The position numbers were made by a program, and so were the translations under genes. From positions 1 to 64,000 of the forward strand of contig JASIAM010000060.1 of NCBI GenBank assembly GCA_030041985.1: DNA of 64,000 nucleotides. Direction: 5' to 3'. Below the pieces are notes generated by a model. That model did not search any database, had not been told where the DNA came from, and saw nothing but the letters and a program-made list of their open reading frames with translations. Source of the stretch: Bryobacteraceae bacterium. GTDB taxonomy: Bacteria; Acidobacteriota; Terriglobia; Bryobacterales; Bryobacteraceae. Shown in pieces: positions 53,651 to 63,475 of this stretch; position 1 is the first letter of the stretch; each line of letters begins with the position of its first letter.

Positions 53651-54670
53651 ATGTCCTTGTGGGTGGGAAGGACGCCCCGGGCGCTGATCACTGGTATCAC
53701 CGGGCAGGATGGTTCTTATCTGGCGGAACTGTTACTGGCCAAGGGGTACGAGGTTCATGGAATTGTCCGGCGGGTGGCCCTGGAAGATCCGGAAAACCGG
53801 CTTAGCCGCCTGGCTGGGGTGCGCTCCCGGTTGCGTTTGCACGCGGCGTCGCTGGAGAGCTATGCCAGCATTCATAAGGCACTCGATAAGATACGCCCGG
53901 ACGAGTGCTACCACCTGGCAGCGCAGAGTTTCGTCAACTACTCATTCGACGATGAATTTTCAACTTTTGAAACGAATATTAATGGCACTCATTACCTGCT
54001 TTCGGCTTTGCGCGAATTAGCGCCGGAGTGCCGGTTCTATTTTGCCGGCACCAGCGAAATGTTCGGCACAGTAGAAGAATCGCCGCAACACGAACGGACG
54101 CTGTTTCACCCGCGTTCGACGTATGGCATCAGCAAAGTAGCGGGTTTTCATCTCACGTGTAATTATCGGGAGGCGTACGGGATGCATGCTTCGAGCGGCA
54201 TCCTGTTCAATCACGAATCGCCACGGCGCGGTTACGAGTATGTAACGCGCAAGATAACGGCCGGAGTGGCGCGCATTCTGGCGGGCCAATCGAGCGAATT
54301 ACGGCTGGGAAACCTGGAAGCCAAACGCGACTGGGGGCACGCGCGCGAGTACGTGGAAGCCATGTGGCTGATGCTGCAGCAGCCCAAGCCGGATGACTAT
54401 GTGGTGGCCACGGGGGAATGCCATGCGGTGCGTGAGTTTGTGGAACTTGCGTTTTCTTATGCTGGCCTGGACTGGCGGCAGTACATAGTTTCCGATCCCG
54501 AGCTGTATCGTCCTTCGGAAGCGCATGTGTTGGTGGGTGATGCGGCAAAAGCGCGGCGGGTATTGGGCTGGAAGCCGCGGATTGCATTTCCCGAGCTGGT
54601 TCGGGAAATGGTCACTGGTGACTGCCGCGCCCGGGGAGTGGAAGCGGCTCTGGCAAGCCGGGCGTCCTGA
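53651..54670 (+). CDS. gmd: GDP-mannose 4,6-dehydratase-like enzyme
   Basis: About 339 residues from ATG 53651; earlier in-frame starts (53564, 53630) are possible. ALITGITGQDGSYLAELLLAKGYEVHGIVRR is diagnostic of Gmd; HLAAQSFVNYSFDDEFSTFETNINGTHYLLSAL, AGTSEMFGTVEESPQ, YGISKVAGFH and RRGYEYVTRKITAGVA follow the family. Forms GDP-4-keto-6-deoxymannose, or the heptose analogue. Located apart from its likely partner at 43557. gmhB starts 4 bp after its end. Confidence 0.88.
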   Translation: MSLWVGRTPRALITGITGQDGSYLAELLLAKGYEVHGIVRRVALEDPENRLSRLAGVRSRLRLHAASLESYASIHKALDKIRPDECYHLAAQSFVNYSFDDEFSTFETNINGTHYLLSALRELAPECRFYFAGTSEMFGTVEESPQHERTLFHPRSTYGISKVAGFHLTCNYREAYGMHASSGILFNHESPRRGYEYVTRKITAGVARILAGQSSELRLGNLEAKRDWGHAREYVEAMWLMLQQPKPDDYVVATGECHAVREFVELAFSYAGLDWRQYIVSDPELYRPSEAHVLVGDAAKARRVLGWKPRIAFPELVREMVTGDCRARGVEAALASRAS

Positions 54671-54674
54671 GCGA

Positions 54675-55322
54675 ATGACTGCGACCCCGATGCGCGGCAG
54701 TTTTGACGAGGCCCTGGGCATTTGGATTTGGGCCGCTCCGCCGCAAGAGCGCGCGCCGCGGCTGGCGCTGTTTCTGGACCGCGACGGGGTGATTATCGAA
54801 GATCCCGGCTACCTATGCCGTGCAACGGATCTGCGGCTGATTGAGGGAGCCGCCGGTGTGATCGCCGAGGCCAACCGCCGTGGCATTCCAGTGGTGGAAG
54901 TTACCAATCAGGCCGGCATTGGACGCGGCTACTACGGCTGGGACGATTTTGTGGCGGTGGAAGAAGCCTTGACGCAACTGCTGGCGCGGGAATCGGCCTC
55001 TGTGGACGCGGTGTTCGCCTGTCCCTATCATCGCGAAGGCATCGCTCCCTGGGTACATCCCGAACACCCGGCGCGCAAGCCTCGTCCGGGGATGCTTTTG
55101 GCGGCGGAACGGCTTTTGGGTCTCGACTTGGGCCGCTCCTGGATTGTGGGTGACCGGCTGGGGGATTTACAAGCCGGTTATCATGCCGGGCTGCGCGGCG
55201 GACTGCACGTGCTCACTGGCGCGGGCGTGCGCAGCCGGGCCGCGGTGAACGAGTGGAAGCCGGAAAATTTCGAGGTGCGGCTGGGAGACTCGATCCGCGA
55301 TGCGGTGGGGCTGATCCGGTGA
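54675..55322 (+). CDS. gmhB: D-glycero-D-manno-heptose-1,7-bisphosphate phosphatase (GmhB-like, HAD)
   Basis: 215 residues from ATG 54675, 4 bp after gmd. HAD motifs: LFLDRDGVIIEDPGYL (nucleophile Asp and acid/base Asp), VVEVTNQAGIGRG, and IVGDRLGDLQAG. A CPYHREGIAPWVHPEHPARKPRPGML loop stands where the zinc-binding cysteine loop of E. coli GmhB is; the late cysteines are His or other residues here, so the zinc site is altered or lost. It provides heptose 1-phosphate for hddC. Histidinol-phosphatase-type HAD relatives are an alternative. Confidence 0.82.
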   Translation: MTATPMRGSFDEALGIWIWAAPPQERAPRLALFLDRDGVIIEDPGYLCRATDLRLIEGAAGVIAEANRRGIPVVEVTNQAGIGRGYYGWDDFVAVEEALTQLLARESASVDAVFACPYHREGIAPWVHPEHPARKPRPGMLLAAERLLGLDLGRSWIVGDRLGDLQAGYHAGLRGGLHVLTGAGVRSRAAVNEWKPENFEVRLGDSIRDAVGLIR

Positions 55323-55333
55323 CGGAAGCATCC

Positions 55334-55391
55334 ATTCCCGAATCAGCAGGCATAGCTTGATCGCTTCCGGGCGCGTGCCGAAGACGAACAA
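55334..55391 (-). pseudogene. 58-bp relic of the wecB 5' end
   Basis: Reads FVFGTRPEAIKLCLLIRE on the minus strand and matches 48863-48920 with five differences, including a Pro-to-Leu change (CPLIRE to CLLIRE). Nothing further of the gene is present. It points to a past arrangement with wecB beside gmd-gmhB, or to a recombination event. Confidence 0.8.
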
Positions 55392-55457
55392 GAATGAATG
55401 CGTCCGAGTCAGACGCCGGCGAGCCTTACGGCACGCATTCTGGGAGACAGGGCGTGA

Positions 55458-56048
55458 TCACTCGGCAACCGGTTGCGACCAGTCGATTTTGTCGTATATC
55501 TCGGCCACCGGAAGGACGCAGGGAATGGATGCGAGTGGGATGGTCTGGTTAGGACTAGAGAATTCGGCGAGCAGCCACCGATCCTGTTGCTGCCGCGTGT
55601 AATGCTCGACGTGCGGCTCGTCCTGCGCAACTGTCAGGTATTCGACTAATGACGGCAAGGTCCGGTAGTATTGAAATTTGCGGCCACGGTCGTAGTCCCG
55701 GGTGGATTCCGAGAGCACTTCGATGAGAAGCACTGGGTTCAGAAGGGTGTCCTTTTGGTCGTCGGCGAACTGGATTTCGCCGCAGGCAACCATTACGTCG
55801 GGATAGGTGTAGAGCCCGGCCGTGGTTACCCGCAGGCGCAGATCGTTAGAGTAGACTTCGCAAGGCTTTCCTTTTAACTGCTGCCGCATTTCGGCGACCA
55901 GGTTGGTAACAATCAAGCCATGCCGCCGGCTTGCGCCAGCCATCGCGAACACCTCGCCGCGCAGGTATTCACTTTTGCGTTCGGCACGGCGTTCCTGCTC
56001 GAGATACTCGGCAGGAGTGAGGAAGGTTGTGGAGTGGGCTGCCATCAT
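55458..56048 (-). CDS. Uma2 (DUF820) family protein
   Basis: 196 residues with the Uma2 pattern: FLTPAEYLEQERRAERKSEYLRGEVFAMAGAS, then TYPDVMVACG and PVLLIEVLSESTRDYDRGRKFQYYRTLPSLVEYLTV, including the Asp and Glu/Ser residues of the predicted PD-(D/E)xK nuclease site. Uma2 proteins are predicted endonucleases, abundant in cyanobacteria and acidobacteria, of unclear role. Confidence 0.88.
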   Translation of the reverse strand: MMAAHSTTFLTPAEYLEQERRAERKSEYLRGEVFAMAGASRRHGLIVTNLVAEMRQQLKGKPCEVYSNDLRLRVTTAGLYTYPDVMVACGEIQFADDQKDTLLNPVLLIEVLSESTRDYDRGRKFQYYRTLPSLVEYLTVAQDEPHVEHYTRQQQDRWLLAEFSSPNQTIPLASIPCVLPVAEIYDKIDWSQPVAE

Positions 56049-56209
56049 TTTTATAGTATCAGTGGGTTAGCAGCAAAGGAGAGCTGAACTCAGGCCGCTT
56101 TGTCAGTGACGAGCATTTTCCACTGATTTTACCATTTAGATTCAATCACTTGGAATAGTTAAGTAGTCGCGATGAGTGGCTACAATGAGTTATATGAAAA
56201 GTAGAGGCT

Positions 56210-58189
56210 ATGAGTCTGCAGAAACCTGTCACGAGGTGGGGGCTGGCGGCGATACTGGCGATGCATGGGGCGGCCCAGACACGACTGGACCTACGCACCC
56301 AAACTAAAAGCGTAGATTTCTCAGGAGCGAGTTCCACCAAGCCCTCTCAGGTCGGGGCAACTTTACCGGCGAGTTGCACCATAGGACAAACGTTTCTCGA
56401 TACTAGCGCGCAAGCTGGGCAGAATCTATATATCTGTACCGCGGCCAATGTATGGACGGTGCAGGGGGCCAATGGGGTGCCGTACTATGCAATGAACTTT
56501 ACGTCAGCGACCACTGTGACTGTGCCGGGGGCTACGCACCAGTTGGGGACGGCGAACCTGTTTGTAGCTGTATACGACACCGAGAGTCCAGCGGTGCTAG
56601 TAGAGCCGGACCGGGTAAACATCAATCCTACGACATACGATGTGACAGTGGACTTTGCGGCTGCGCAAAGCGGGACCGTACTCATCAGCGCGGCCGGAGG
56701 AGGGGGAGGGAATAATGCGATCGCGAGCGTGTTTGGACGGCTGGGAGCGATCAGGGCACAAACGGGCGACTACACAGCGGCGCAGATAACCAACGCGGCA
56801 CAGACCAATGCGAGCAACGCATTCGTGGGCGGCATACAGGACTTCAGCGGTGCAGCTCATACTTTGCCGGCTAAAGTAGGCCTTATGGCCAGCGTGCCGG
56901 CAACCTGTACGACCGGCGAAATGTATTTCGCCACCGATGCGAACCCCGGCCAGAACTGGTTTTACTGCACTTCTGCCAACACCTGGACGGCGCAAATTAT
57001 CGGAGGAGGAGGGAGCGGCGGCGGCGGCTTGCCTGATCCGGGGGCGAATGGCCTGGTGGCCCGCATCGGCTCGAACGCTACTCAGTCCCGGGTGTTGACC
57101 GCGGGGCCGGGAATCACAGTGATTAACGGCAATGGAGACAGTGGCAACCCGATAATTGCGTTGAACACGGCGGTGGGCCTGACGAATGCGAGCGCGCAGG
57201 CGAACAAGCCATGGTTCTGTAACTCGAGCACGGGCAATACCACGTACGCCTGCTCGCTCAGTGCGGCCGCTCCGCTGGGCGCTTACAGTGCCGGCCAATG
57301 CGTGGACCTGTTGGTAGATACCCCCAATACTGGCGCGGCGACGCTGAATATCGACGGTTTGGGGGCGACGCCGATTAAGATCGGCGATGGAGTTACAGAT
57401 CCCATGGCGAACGAGATTATAGCCGGGCGGCAAACCCGGATCTGTTACGACGGCTCGGTGTTCCGCCTACCGACAGCTTTGGGGATGACAAGTGTCAGCG
57501 TGAACGGGGCCGCACAAGGCGCATTCAGTAATCTCAATCTGGGAACTCCGTCCGGGCTGAACTGGCAGGTAGTGCCGAACGGGCAAACACTGAATCTTAC
57601 ACCGATGCTTGACAGTGCCACCGTACCGAGTTTAGTGGCGTCAAACACCTATACAGCGGGGGCGAAACAATCGATGTCCCCGAGCACGACCACGGCGGGT
57701 CTAAACCTGAGTAGCGCGACGCTGCCGTCGGCACCAGTGTTGGGTGACCTCGCTACCGACCCCAGCGGAAATCTGAACTGGTATAACGGGACATCGTGGC
57801 AGTTAGGTACGGTGGCTGATGCCGCGCTGATGGCCGGCGCACCCATAGTTGGGGACGGCACCAATCATGTGAACGTTGGCAGCACAACGGGCAGTGGCAG
57901 TTTCGTAATGTCCAGTGTCCCGACCATTATCAATCCGGTGATCACAGGCTTTGTAAATGCCACTCATAATCACTCAAATGCCGCCAACGGTGGCGCTATC
58001 GCCAACACCGCTTTCAGTGGTCCCGTCACTGTTTCCAGCCTGCCGGCCTGCTCATCCAGCATCGAAGGGTCGCGCGGGGCTGTGAGTGACTCAACTACGA
58101 ACACGTGGGGCGCGACAGTCACTGGCGGCGGGTCCGACCACGTTTTGGCATATTGTGACGGAACGAATTGGACCGTAGCCGCCAAATAG
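56210..58189 (+). CDS. Secreted tail-fibre-like repeat protein
   Basis: 659 residues with an N-terminal signal (RWGLAAILAMHGAAQT). It has the look of phage tail fibre/collar proteins: SVFGRLGAIRAQTGDYTAAQITNA, then LPAKVGLMASVPATCTTGEMYFATDANPGQNWFYCTSANTWTAQI, itself a repeat of the similar block around residues 45-90. The C terminus (SSSIEGSRGAVSDSTTNTWGA, LAYCDGTNWTVAAK) is common in tail-fibre-like bacterial proteins. No phage genes are near. It precedes the giant secreted protein by 15 bp and is probably co-expressed. Confidence 0.72.
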   Translation: MSLQKPVTRWGLAAILAMHGAAQTRLDLRTQTKSVDFSGASSTKPSQVGATLPASCTIGQTFLDTSAQAGQNLYICTAANVWTVQGANGVPYYAMNFTSATTVTVPGATHQLGTANLFVAVYDTESPAVLVEPDRVNINPTTYDVTVDFAAAQSGTVLISAAGGGGGNNAIASVFGRLGAIRAQTGDYTAAQITNAAQTNASNAFVGGIQDFSGAAHTLPAKVGLMASVPATCTTGEMYFATDANPGQNWFYCTSANTWTAQIIGGGGSGGGGLPDPGANGLVARIGSNATQSRVLTAGPGITVINGNGDSGNPIIALNTAVGLTNASAQANKPWFCNSSTGNTTYACSLSAAAPLGAYSAGQCVDLLVDTPNTGAATLNIDGLGATPIKIGDGVTDPMANEIIAGRQTRICYDGSVFRLPTALGMTSVSVNGAAQGAFSNLNLGTPSGLNWQVVPNGQTLNLTPMLDSATVPSLVASNTYTAGAKQSMSPSTTTAGLNLSSATLPSAPVLGDLATDPSGNLNWYNGTSWQLGTVADAALMAGAPIVGDGTNHVNVGSTTGSGSFVMSSVPTIINPVITGFVNATHNHSNAANGGAIANTAFSGPVTVSSLPACSSSIEGSRGAVSDSTTNTWGATVTGGGSDHVLAYCDGTNWTVAAK

Positions 58190-58204
58190 ACGCTCTAAAT
58201 CCAT

Positions 58205-61200
58205 ATGGGTGATATTAGCTATAAATTACGGTGGCCGCGGGCGGCCGTAGCGCTGCTTATTCTCGGCAGCCGGTTAAATGGCCAGTCCACTCTGGCGCAG
58301 TTCCAGTTAACGGAATATTTTGGTGTGAACTGGCCGGTCCAGAACATAGAAATGAAGTACAATGGCGGCCCCCCTCCCATAGGCTCAACAGCCATGATCA
58401 AGAACGGAGGCGCGCAGGTGCCATATCAATGGATCGCGCCATCTGCGGGGGGTTATAACGGCTACGGGTGCTGGGACAATACGGCTACCGAGGGATGCAT
58501 CCTTGTGCAGGATAGCCTATCTGCGGCGACACTATCGGGCGGGGTGCCGACTAACCCGGTTACCAATACCTACACGCTTGAAAGCGGTGTTGCACCTACG
58601 GCTGCCGTGACCAATCCAGTAACGATCACATCCGGAACCTGTCAGAGTGGGGTAGCTGGTTGGATTATTGCGAATGGCCTGACTGGTGTGTGTGTCCCGA
58701 AAACGCAGCCGACGCCCTACAATTATGCACCCATCCAAGGTGTCCAGTTGGCTAACGGAATTTGGACAGGAGCGGTTTCCGGGACACCGAATCTTATCTA
58801 TACTCCAGCCGGTTCTTTAGCCCAGGTGACCGGGGGCAATCTCTCCGCCGAGTTTGAAACAGCCGCGACGATCTTCACTGGAGAGACCACTACCGTTATT
58901 GATGCAGGTCCATTAAAGACTTCCATCCAGTTGTCTTACACAGCAAATCGGCCTAATTACTATCTAGAGGCGGGAGCACCAACCACAGGAGGCACATCTA
59001 GTGGGTTGTCGTTCACTTACGCGGCAGGCCAAGTAGATTGCAATGTCCTGGCGTTGTACTTCAACAGCACGACGAACTTGCCATCCCCGCTCACCACGGG
59101 CCGAGTATACTACAACGTCGGTTGCACTGAGAGCGGCAATGCTTTAGAAGAGACCAACTACACCACCACAACCTACGAATTGTCTACCACTCCGGCCGGA
59201 TCCCCCCTTAGGTTAGGTGCGTACACTGGGCCTATTCCGGGCGTATATACGCTTGGAAATGTCGCTGGTCCAGGCCATCTTACGGCAACCCTGGTTATGT
59301 ATGCGAACCGGCCATCTTTCATTTATGACTACGACACGGATCTGACGGGGCAATGGTTTGCTCCGATGTACAATGAAGTCCAGCCGACCGTCAGAGAATA
59401 CCAAGGAGCCGGCAGTACATCGGCGGCGTGCGGATATACGACCCCTCTGACGATCACAAACATTACTACCGCCAGCCCTCCCGTCGTTACTGTAGCCGGT
59501 AATTTGGCAGCGACCGCTGGAGATCAGGTGATCATATCTAATGCCGGCGGCATCACGGGAGCCAATGGAACATGGTATTCCTGTGCTGTTACTAACGGAC
59601 CAAATGGATCATTCTCTTTGTATACGAGCGCGGCGTGCACAGCCCCAGTATCCGTGTCGGGGACGTATACATCGGGAGGGACCGCAGCACCGCAATATAC
59701 ACAGTGGAGCACGCGAGGCCAAGGGGATGCGTACTTTAATATTCCGTATTCTGCGAACTATATCCCATACATTGGGGTCAGTTGCGGATCTGGAAACTAC
59801 ATCTCTTCGCTTGGAATCAATTATCCTCCGAACTGGGACGACTCAGGATATTATGACATGGTATACAACGGCTCGAGCCCATTGCCGGGGACGGGAAATG
59901 CGTTATCACCGGTGGTCGGATTGTTCGAGGGACGTCTGTCAAAGCAATTCAATACCGGCCAGCTTACGCAGCATGCGCAGCCGGGGTGGTTTGCGAGTAA
60001 CAACCATTGGATTTCCGCTTACAACGTGAGCCAGTCGGGTTCGAATAATTGTTCTAATTCCGGTGGCACTTGCGCATTCGGCCTGGAACATATCTTTGCC
60101 ACGAACGCTCTTGCGACGACGATACATGGCAACTTCGGGATCTATGTTGGAACTGTAGGGCAACTCGTCGGACCAAATGCCCCGGCGCAACCGATTAAGG
60201 TGGAGCAGAACGCGGAGGCTGGGCTCAACTTGTCTAGTCTGTACTCGTATAATCTGAATTACAACAATCCAGCCCCGGCGATCACGGGAGCATCCTGGTC
60301 CAGCGGAACGGAAAGCCTTACGCTAGCAACCCCGACTTCCGTTGCTGTTGGAGACAGTATTACAGTCTCCGGTTTTACTCCATCCGGGTACAATTGCTCC
60401 GGGTGCTCTGTCACTGCAGTCACACCCACCACGGTGTCATACGCCGTGCCTGTAAACCCGGGGCCGTACGCGGCAGTTGGCGTGGTTACCGACAATACCA
60501 ATCCGAACTACGGATTCACTTACCCGTACATGCCCACATCTGATTTTAGGGCATGGTCGGCTTTGTTCAACAATTCCAGCGCCTTGTGCTCCTCAACAGG
60601 CACATGCTCCGGACCGAGCGGCTACTACAACAATATGTTAACGCTCGGATTCCCAACTAGTGTGGTGGCACAGATGTGGCACAATCCTACAAATACGAGT
60701 TATGTGACCGCCGCCTACAATGGCATGTGGACATCCGGAGCTTATGGGAATGCGTACAATCCCACCGCTGCATCTTGGGCGAACGGTACGGAGACGTTGA
60801 CGATAGGCCCCAACCCAATAACGGTTGGAGAAGAGATCAATGTGAGTGCCGCGTCATCCAGTTATAATTGCATCGCCTGTGTGGTGACCGGTGTTACTGC
60901 TACTACCGTGTCCTACGCGCAGGCGACGCAGCCACCGGCCACAGTAATGTTTACTTTTATGCGTGAGACCGGAGTCCCTGGGGTAGTGAATGAGATAGCA
61001 AACGGGCAAGGAGCTGCATGGAATGCAGGCGTCGAATATTATCAGTGGTATTACAATCAATTTGGCAATGACTTCTCGACGTGTGGAGCGCTATACCTTA
61101 ATCCGAATATTACCGCTGCTGAGACGGCCGGCTGCAAGAGAATGCAAGCGTTTGCAGGAGCCGTAATGTGGGATAAAGACTTCTGGCCGTTTGGCAATAT

Positions 61201-63475
61201 CAACGGTACAGGAACGACTGACTCTGGCGATAATGGCGGCCTAGGGAACCAGATAGTCCAATATAATGGATACCAAGCCGCAATAGCTGCACAGCTATCT
61301 TATAACCCATATTTTAACCAGTTCCTGAATGGAATACAGGCCACAGTATTAGGTGGTCTTAATGCTGGCATTAATCAATACGGGTCTAGCGCCGGCTCAA
61401 CAGCGTACACCGGGACCTACGACAATGCTGTGTACCAAGCATTTCAAATCATGAATCTCAGTACGGAGTTCCCACAGATCACGTTTTCACACACCAACTA
61501 TCCATGGGCACAGCATGAGAGCTTTTTGGCAAACGCTCTGGTGCCCGACTCACGCTATGGGAATCTCCGCAAGTACGTATCGGTCGGAGACGGTGCGACT
61601 TCTGGAGAGTCCACGATGTTCGGCGCATTCATCGCAGAAGGCCTGTATCCAACGAACCCGACGGCTGCCGGATATGGTATGTGGGGATGGCTCGAAGCCA
61701 CGGCATCGCCGAACTATCCAATGATCGGGGATACGGCGTGGTGGATCAACCCGCTTGTGCCACCGGTGACCCCTACGTTGGCGAGCATTAATTTTCCCGG
61801 ATACTGGTCCATCGAGCGGTATGGTTTCGGTACCCAGCATGAAACCAGCGTGCACTTCGTCAATGGGGATTTCTTCAGCCCACAAGGACACCGGCATTTT
61901 GACGATGGGCAAACTATCATATACGCACACAATGCGCCGCTATCACTTGACTGGGGGACAAATTATGACCCTGATGACGGGGCGGCATACTGCCACAACC
62001 GAATCGTATTGGACATGGCGCTCGTGGGAAACGTTGGCGCCTGGAACGAAAACAACCCTAATTGTGCGGTTACTTCTACGGGAGCAGGGGACGGCACCAG
62101 CGGCGGTTGGCTGACGGCTAATAATACAAACTTTACAGCATTCACAAACTCCACACAAGCCGTTGCCACCTTCGGCTACGCGGACGGGAGTTATTGGCAA
62201 CGCACTGTGCGGACGATGGCCGCCGACACGGTATATCCAGCAATCTACGTGATTGATCAGTTTTTCAACGGCAGTTGTGCGAGCAATTGTCAGGCTACGT
62301 CAGCATCAAATAATTGTGCTACCAACAATTGCAAGGTCCTGACCTGGAACATGATGGCGAACGCAAACGATCCGGTCAGCACCCCTGCGGGGAACCTAAC
62401 AATGGTGCCAAGATTCAGTGCGGGATGCCAGGCGGTAGCCGGAGAGTACGCCAGTGCGAACGATGCTAGTGGAGAAGCCCCCTACAATTTGTCTTCTGTT
62501 AACCCGGTGAATGGCTTATATGCATTTGGCTTCACGGGCTATACCTGGCCGGCACTCGCCGCAGGATCTATTAATTGGAACCTCTACGAACGTCCGACTT
62601 CCGGGCAGGCACAGTTTCTCATTGGTAACTGGGGCCATGGTTGCACCAGCACGACAGAGGCTGCTCAGTTCGCAGCAGCGAATGCCTCAGCCTCCTGGTA
62701 TAACATTGGTGGCACTCCAGTCAGTTATTGCTTTCCTGGAAACACGGCTGCTGGAGGTCCAGGCGGCAGTGCATTTTGCGAACAGCAGGACATCCTACGT
62801 ATTCATGATGTGGGACCATTCGAGACAACTATTACTCCAGTGCAGAATGGAACGACGCTTCCTACAGTCTCTTACAGCTCCGGGGCCTATTCGTTCTCGG
62901 TTGGCTCTGAGACATGGAAATGGGGAGATTGTGACACAACCGCGGAGAGTTGCTACTTCACATTCAGCAATGGCAGCGAGCAAGTGCTCACAAGCTACGA
63001 CACCAATAGCTATTCCGCATATGGGATGACAGCCTCGGGAGGCGCACAGGAGTTGGTCAACAATGGGGGCGGTGCGATCACCTGGACAATAGCCGATGTT
63101 GCAAGTAGTACCCGCTGCGTGACTCTGCCTACCGGAGTGGGAACTTGGTATCCGTCAGCTCCGGTGCAGTACGTCAGCGGGCAGTATTGTTACTATCCGA
63201 CTGGGCAGCCACAGCCAGCTCCGGTGACTATCACGTTCACGCATACCCCGGCGACAATTCGAACCATAACGCTAAGCTTCACGGCTCCATCCGGGGCAAC
63301 GCAGGTAGCAGTGAAGTTTGGTGGCACTACGAACTACGCGGCGCTGGCGAGTTGTTCTCCGTCATGCAGTGTTACCTTCCAAGCGCCGGCCGGAACGTAT
63401 ACGGAACAGCATTCGTTTTTATCTTCGGCTGGCACGGTGATTACCACCAGCCAGCCGATATCACGTGCGTATTAA
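58205..63475 (+). CDS. Giant secreted protein with heparinase II/III-like region
   Basis: 1,756 residues. A signal peptide (PRAAVALLILGSRLNGQ) is followed by a long Asn/Thr/Gly-rich, Cys-containing region. Two related modules of about 65 residues (SWSSGTESLTLATP-type, 60280-60490; SWANGTETLTIGPN-type, 60770-60960) look like inserted Ig-like units. Residues about 1190-1260 (FGTQHETSVHFVNGDFFSPQGHRHFDDGQTIIYAHNAPLSLDWGTNYD) resemble the His-rich heparinase II/III beta-sandwich, which suggests a polysaccharide lyase. A C-terminal beta-rich domain ends the protein. The paralogue at 63847 shares its N terminus. Substrate unknown. Confidence 0.65.
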   Translation: MGDISYKLRWPRAAVALLILGSRLNGQSTLAQFQLTEYFGVNWPVQNIEMKYNGGPPPIGSTAMIKNGGAQVPYQWIAPSAGGYNGYGCWDNTATEGCILVQDSLSAATLSGGVPTNPVTNTYTLESGVAPTAAVTNPVTITSGTCQSGVAGWIIANGLTGVCVPKTQPTPYNYAPIQGVQLANGIWTGAVSGTPNLIYTPAGSLAQVTGGNLSAEFETAATIFTGETTTVIDAGPLKTSIQLSYTANRPNYYLEAGAPTTGGTSSGLSFTYAAGQVDCNVLALYFNSTTNLPSPLTTGRVYYNVGCTESGNALEETNYTTTTYELSTTPAGSPLRLGAYTGPIPGVYTLGNVAGPGHLTATLVMYANRPSFIYDYDTDLTGQWFAPMYNEVQPTVREYQGAGSTSAACGYTTPLTITNITTASPPVVTVAGNLAATAGDQVIISNAGGITGANGTWYSCAVTNGPNGSFSLYTSAACTAPVSVSGTYTSGGTAAPQYTQWSTRGQGDAYFNIPYSANYIPYIGVSCGSGNYISSLGINYPPNWDDSGYYDMVYNGSSPLPGTGNALSPVVGLFEGRLSKQFNTGQLTQHAQPGWFASNNHWISAYNVSQSGSNNCSNSGGTCAFGLEHIFATNALATTIHGNFGIYVGTVGQLVGPNAPAQPIKVEQNAEAGLNLSSLYSYNLNYNNPAPAITGASWSSGTESLTLATPTSVAVGDSITVSGFTPSGYNCSGCSVTAVTPTTVSYAVPVNPGPYAAVGVVTDNTNPNYGFTYPYMPTSDFRAWSALFNNSSALCSSTGTCSGPSGYYNNMLTLGFPTSVVAQMWHNPTNTSYVTAAYNGMWTSGAYGNAYNPTAASWANGTETLTIGPNPITVGEEINVSAASSSYNCIACVVTGVTATTVSYAQATQPPATVMFTFMRETGVPGVVNEIANGQGAAWNAGVEYYQWYYNQFGNDFSTCGALYLNPNITAAETAGCKRMQAFAGAVMWDKDFWPFGNINGTGTTDSGDNGGLGNQIVQYNGYQAAIAAQLSYNPYFNQFLNGIQATVLGGLNAGINQYGSSAGSTAYTGTYDNAVYQAFQIMNLSTEFPQITFSHTNYPWAQHESFLANALVPDSRYGNLRKYVSVGDGATSGESTMFGAFIAEGLYPTNPTAAGYGMWGWLEATASPNYPMIGDTAWWINPLVPPVTPTLASINFPGYWSIERYGFGTQHETSVHFVNGDFFSPQGHRHFDDGQTIIYAHNAPLSLDWGTNYDPDDGAAYCHNRIVLDMALVGNVGAWNENNPNCAVTSTGAGDGTSGGWLTANNTNFTAFTNSTQAVATFGYADGSYWQRTVRTMAADTVYPAIYVIDQFFNGSCASNCQATSASNNCATNNCKVLTWNMMANANDPVSTPAGNLTMVPRFSAGCQAVAGEYASANDASGEAPYNLSSVNPVNGLYAFGFTGYTWPALAAGSINWNLYERPTSGQAQFLIGNWGHGCTSTTEAAQFAAANASASWYNIGGTPVSYCFPGNTAAGGPGGSAFCEQQDILRIHDVGPFETTITPVQNGTTLPTVSYSSGAYSFSVGSETWKWGDCDTTAESCYFTFSNGSEQVLTSYDTNSYSAYGMTASGGAQELVNNGGGAITWTIADVASSTRCVTLPTGVGTWYPSAPVQYVSGQYCYYPTGQPQPAPVTITFTHTPATIRTITLSFTAPSGATQVAVKFGGTTNYAALASCSPSCSVTFQAPAGTYTEQHSFLSSAGTVITTSQPISRAY

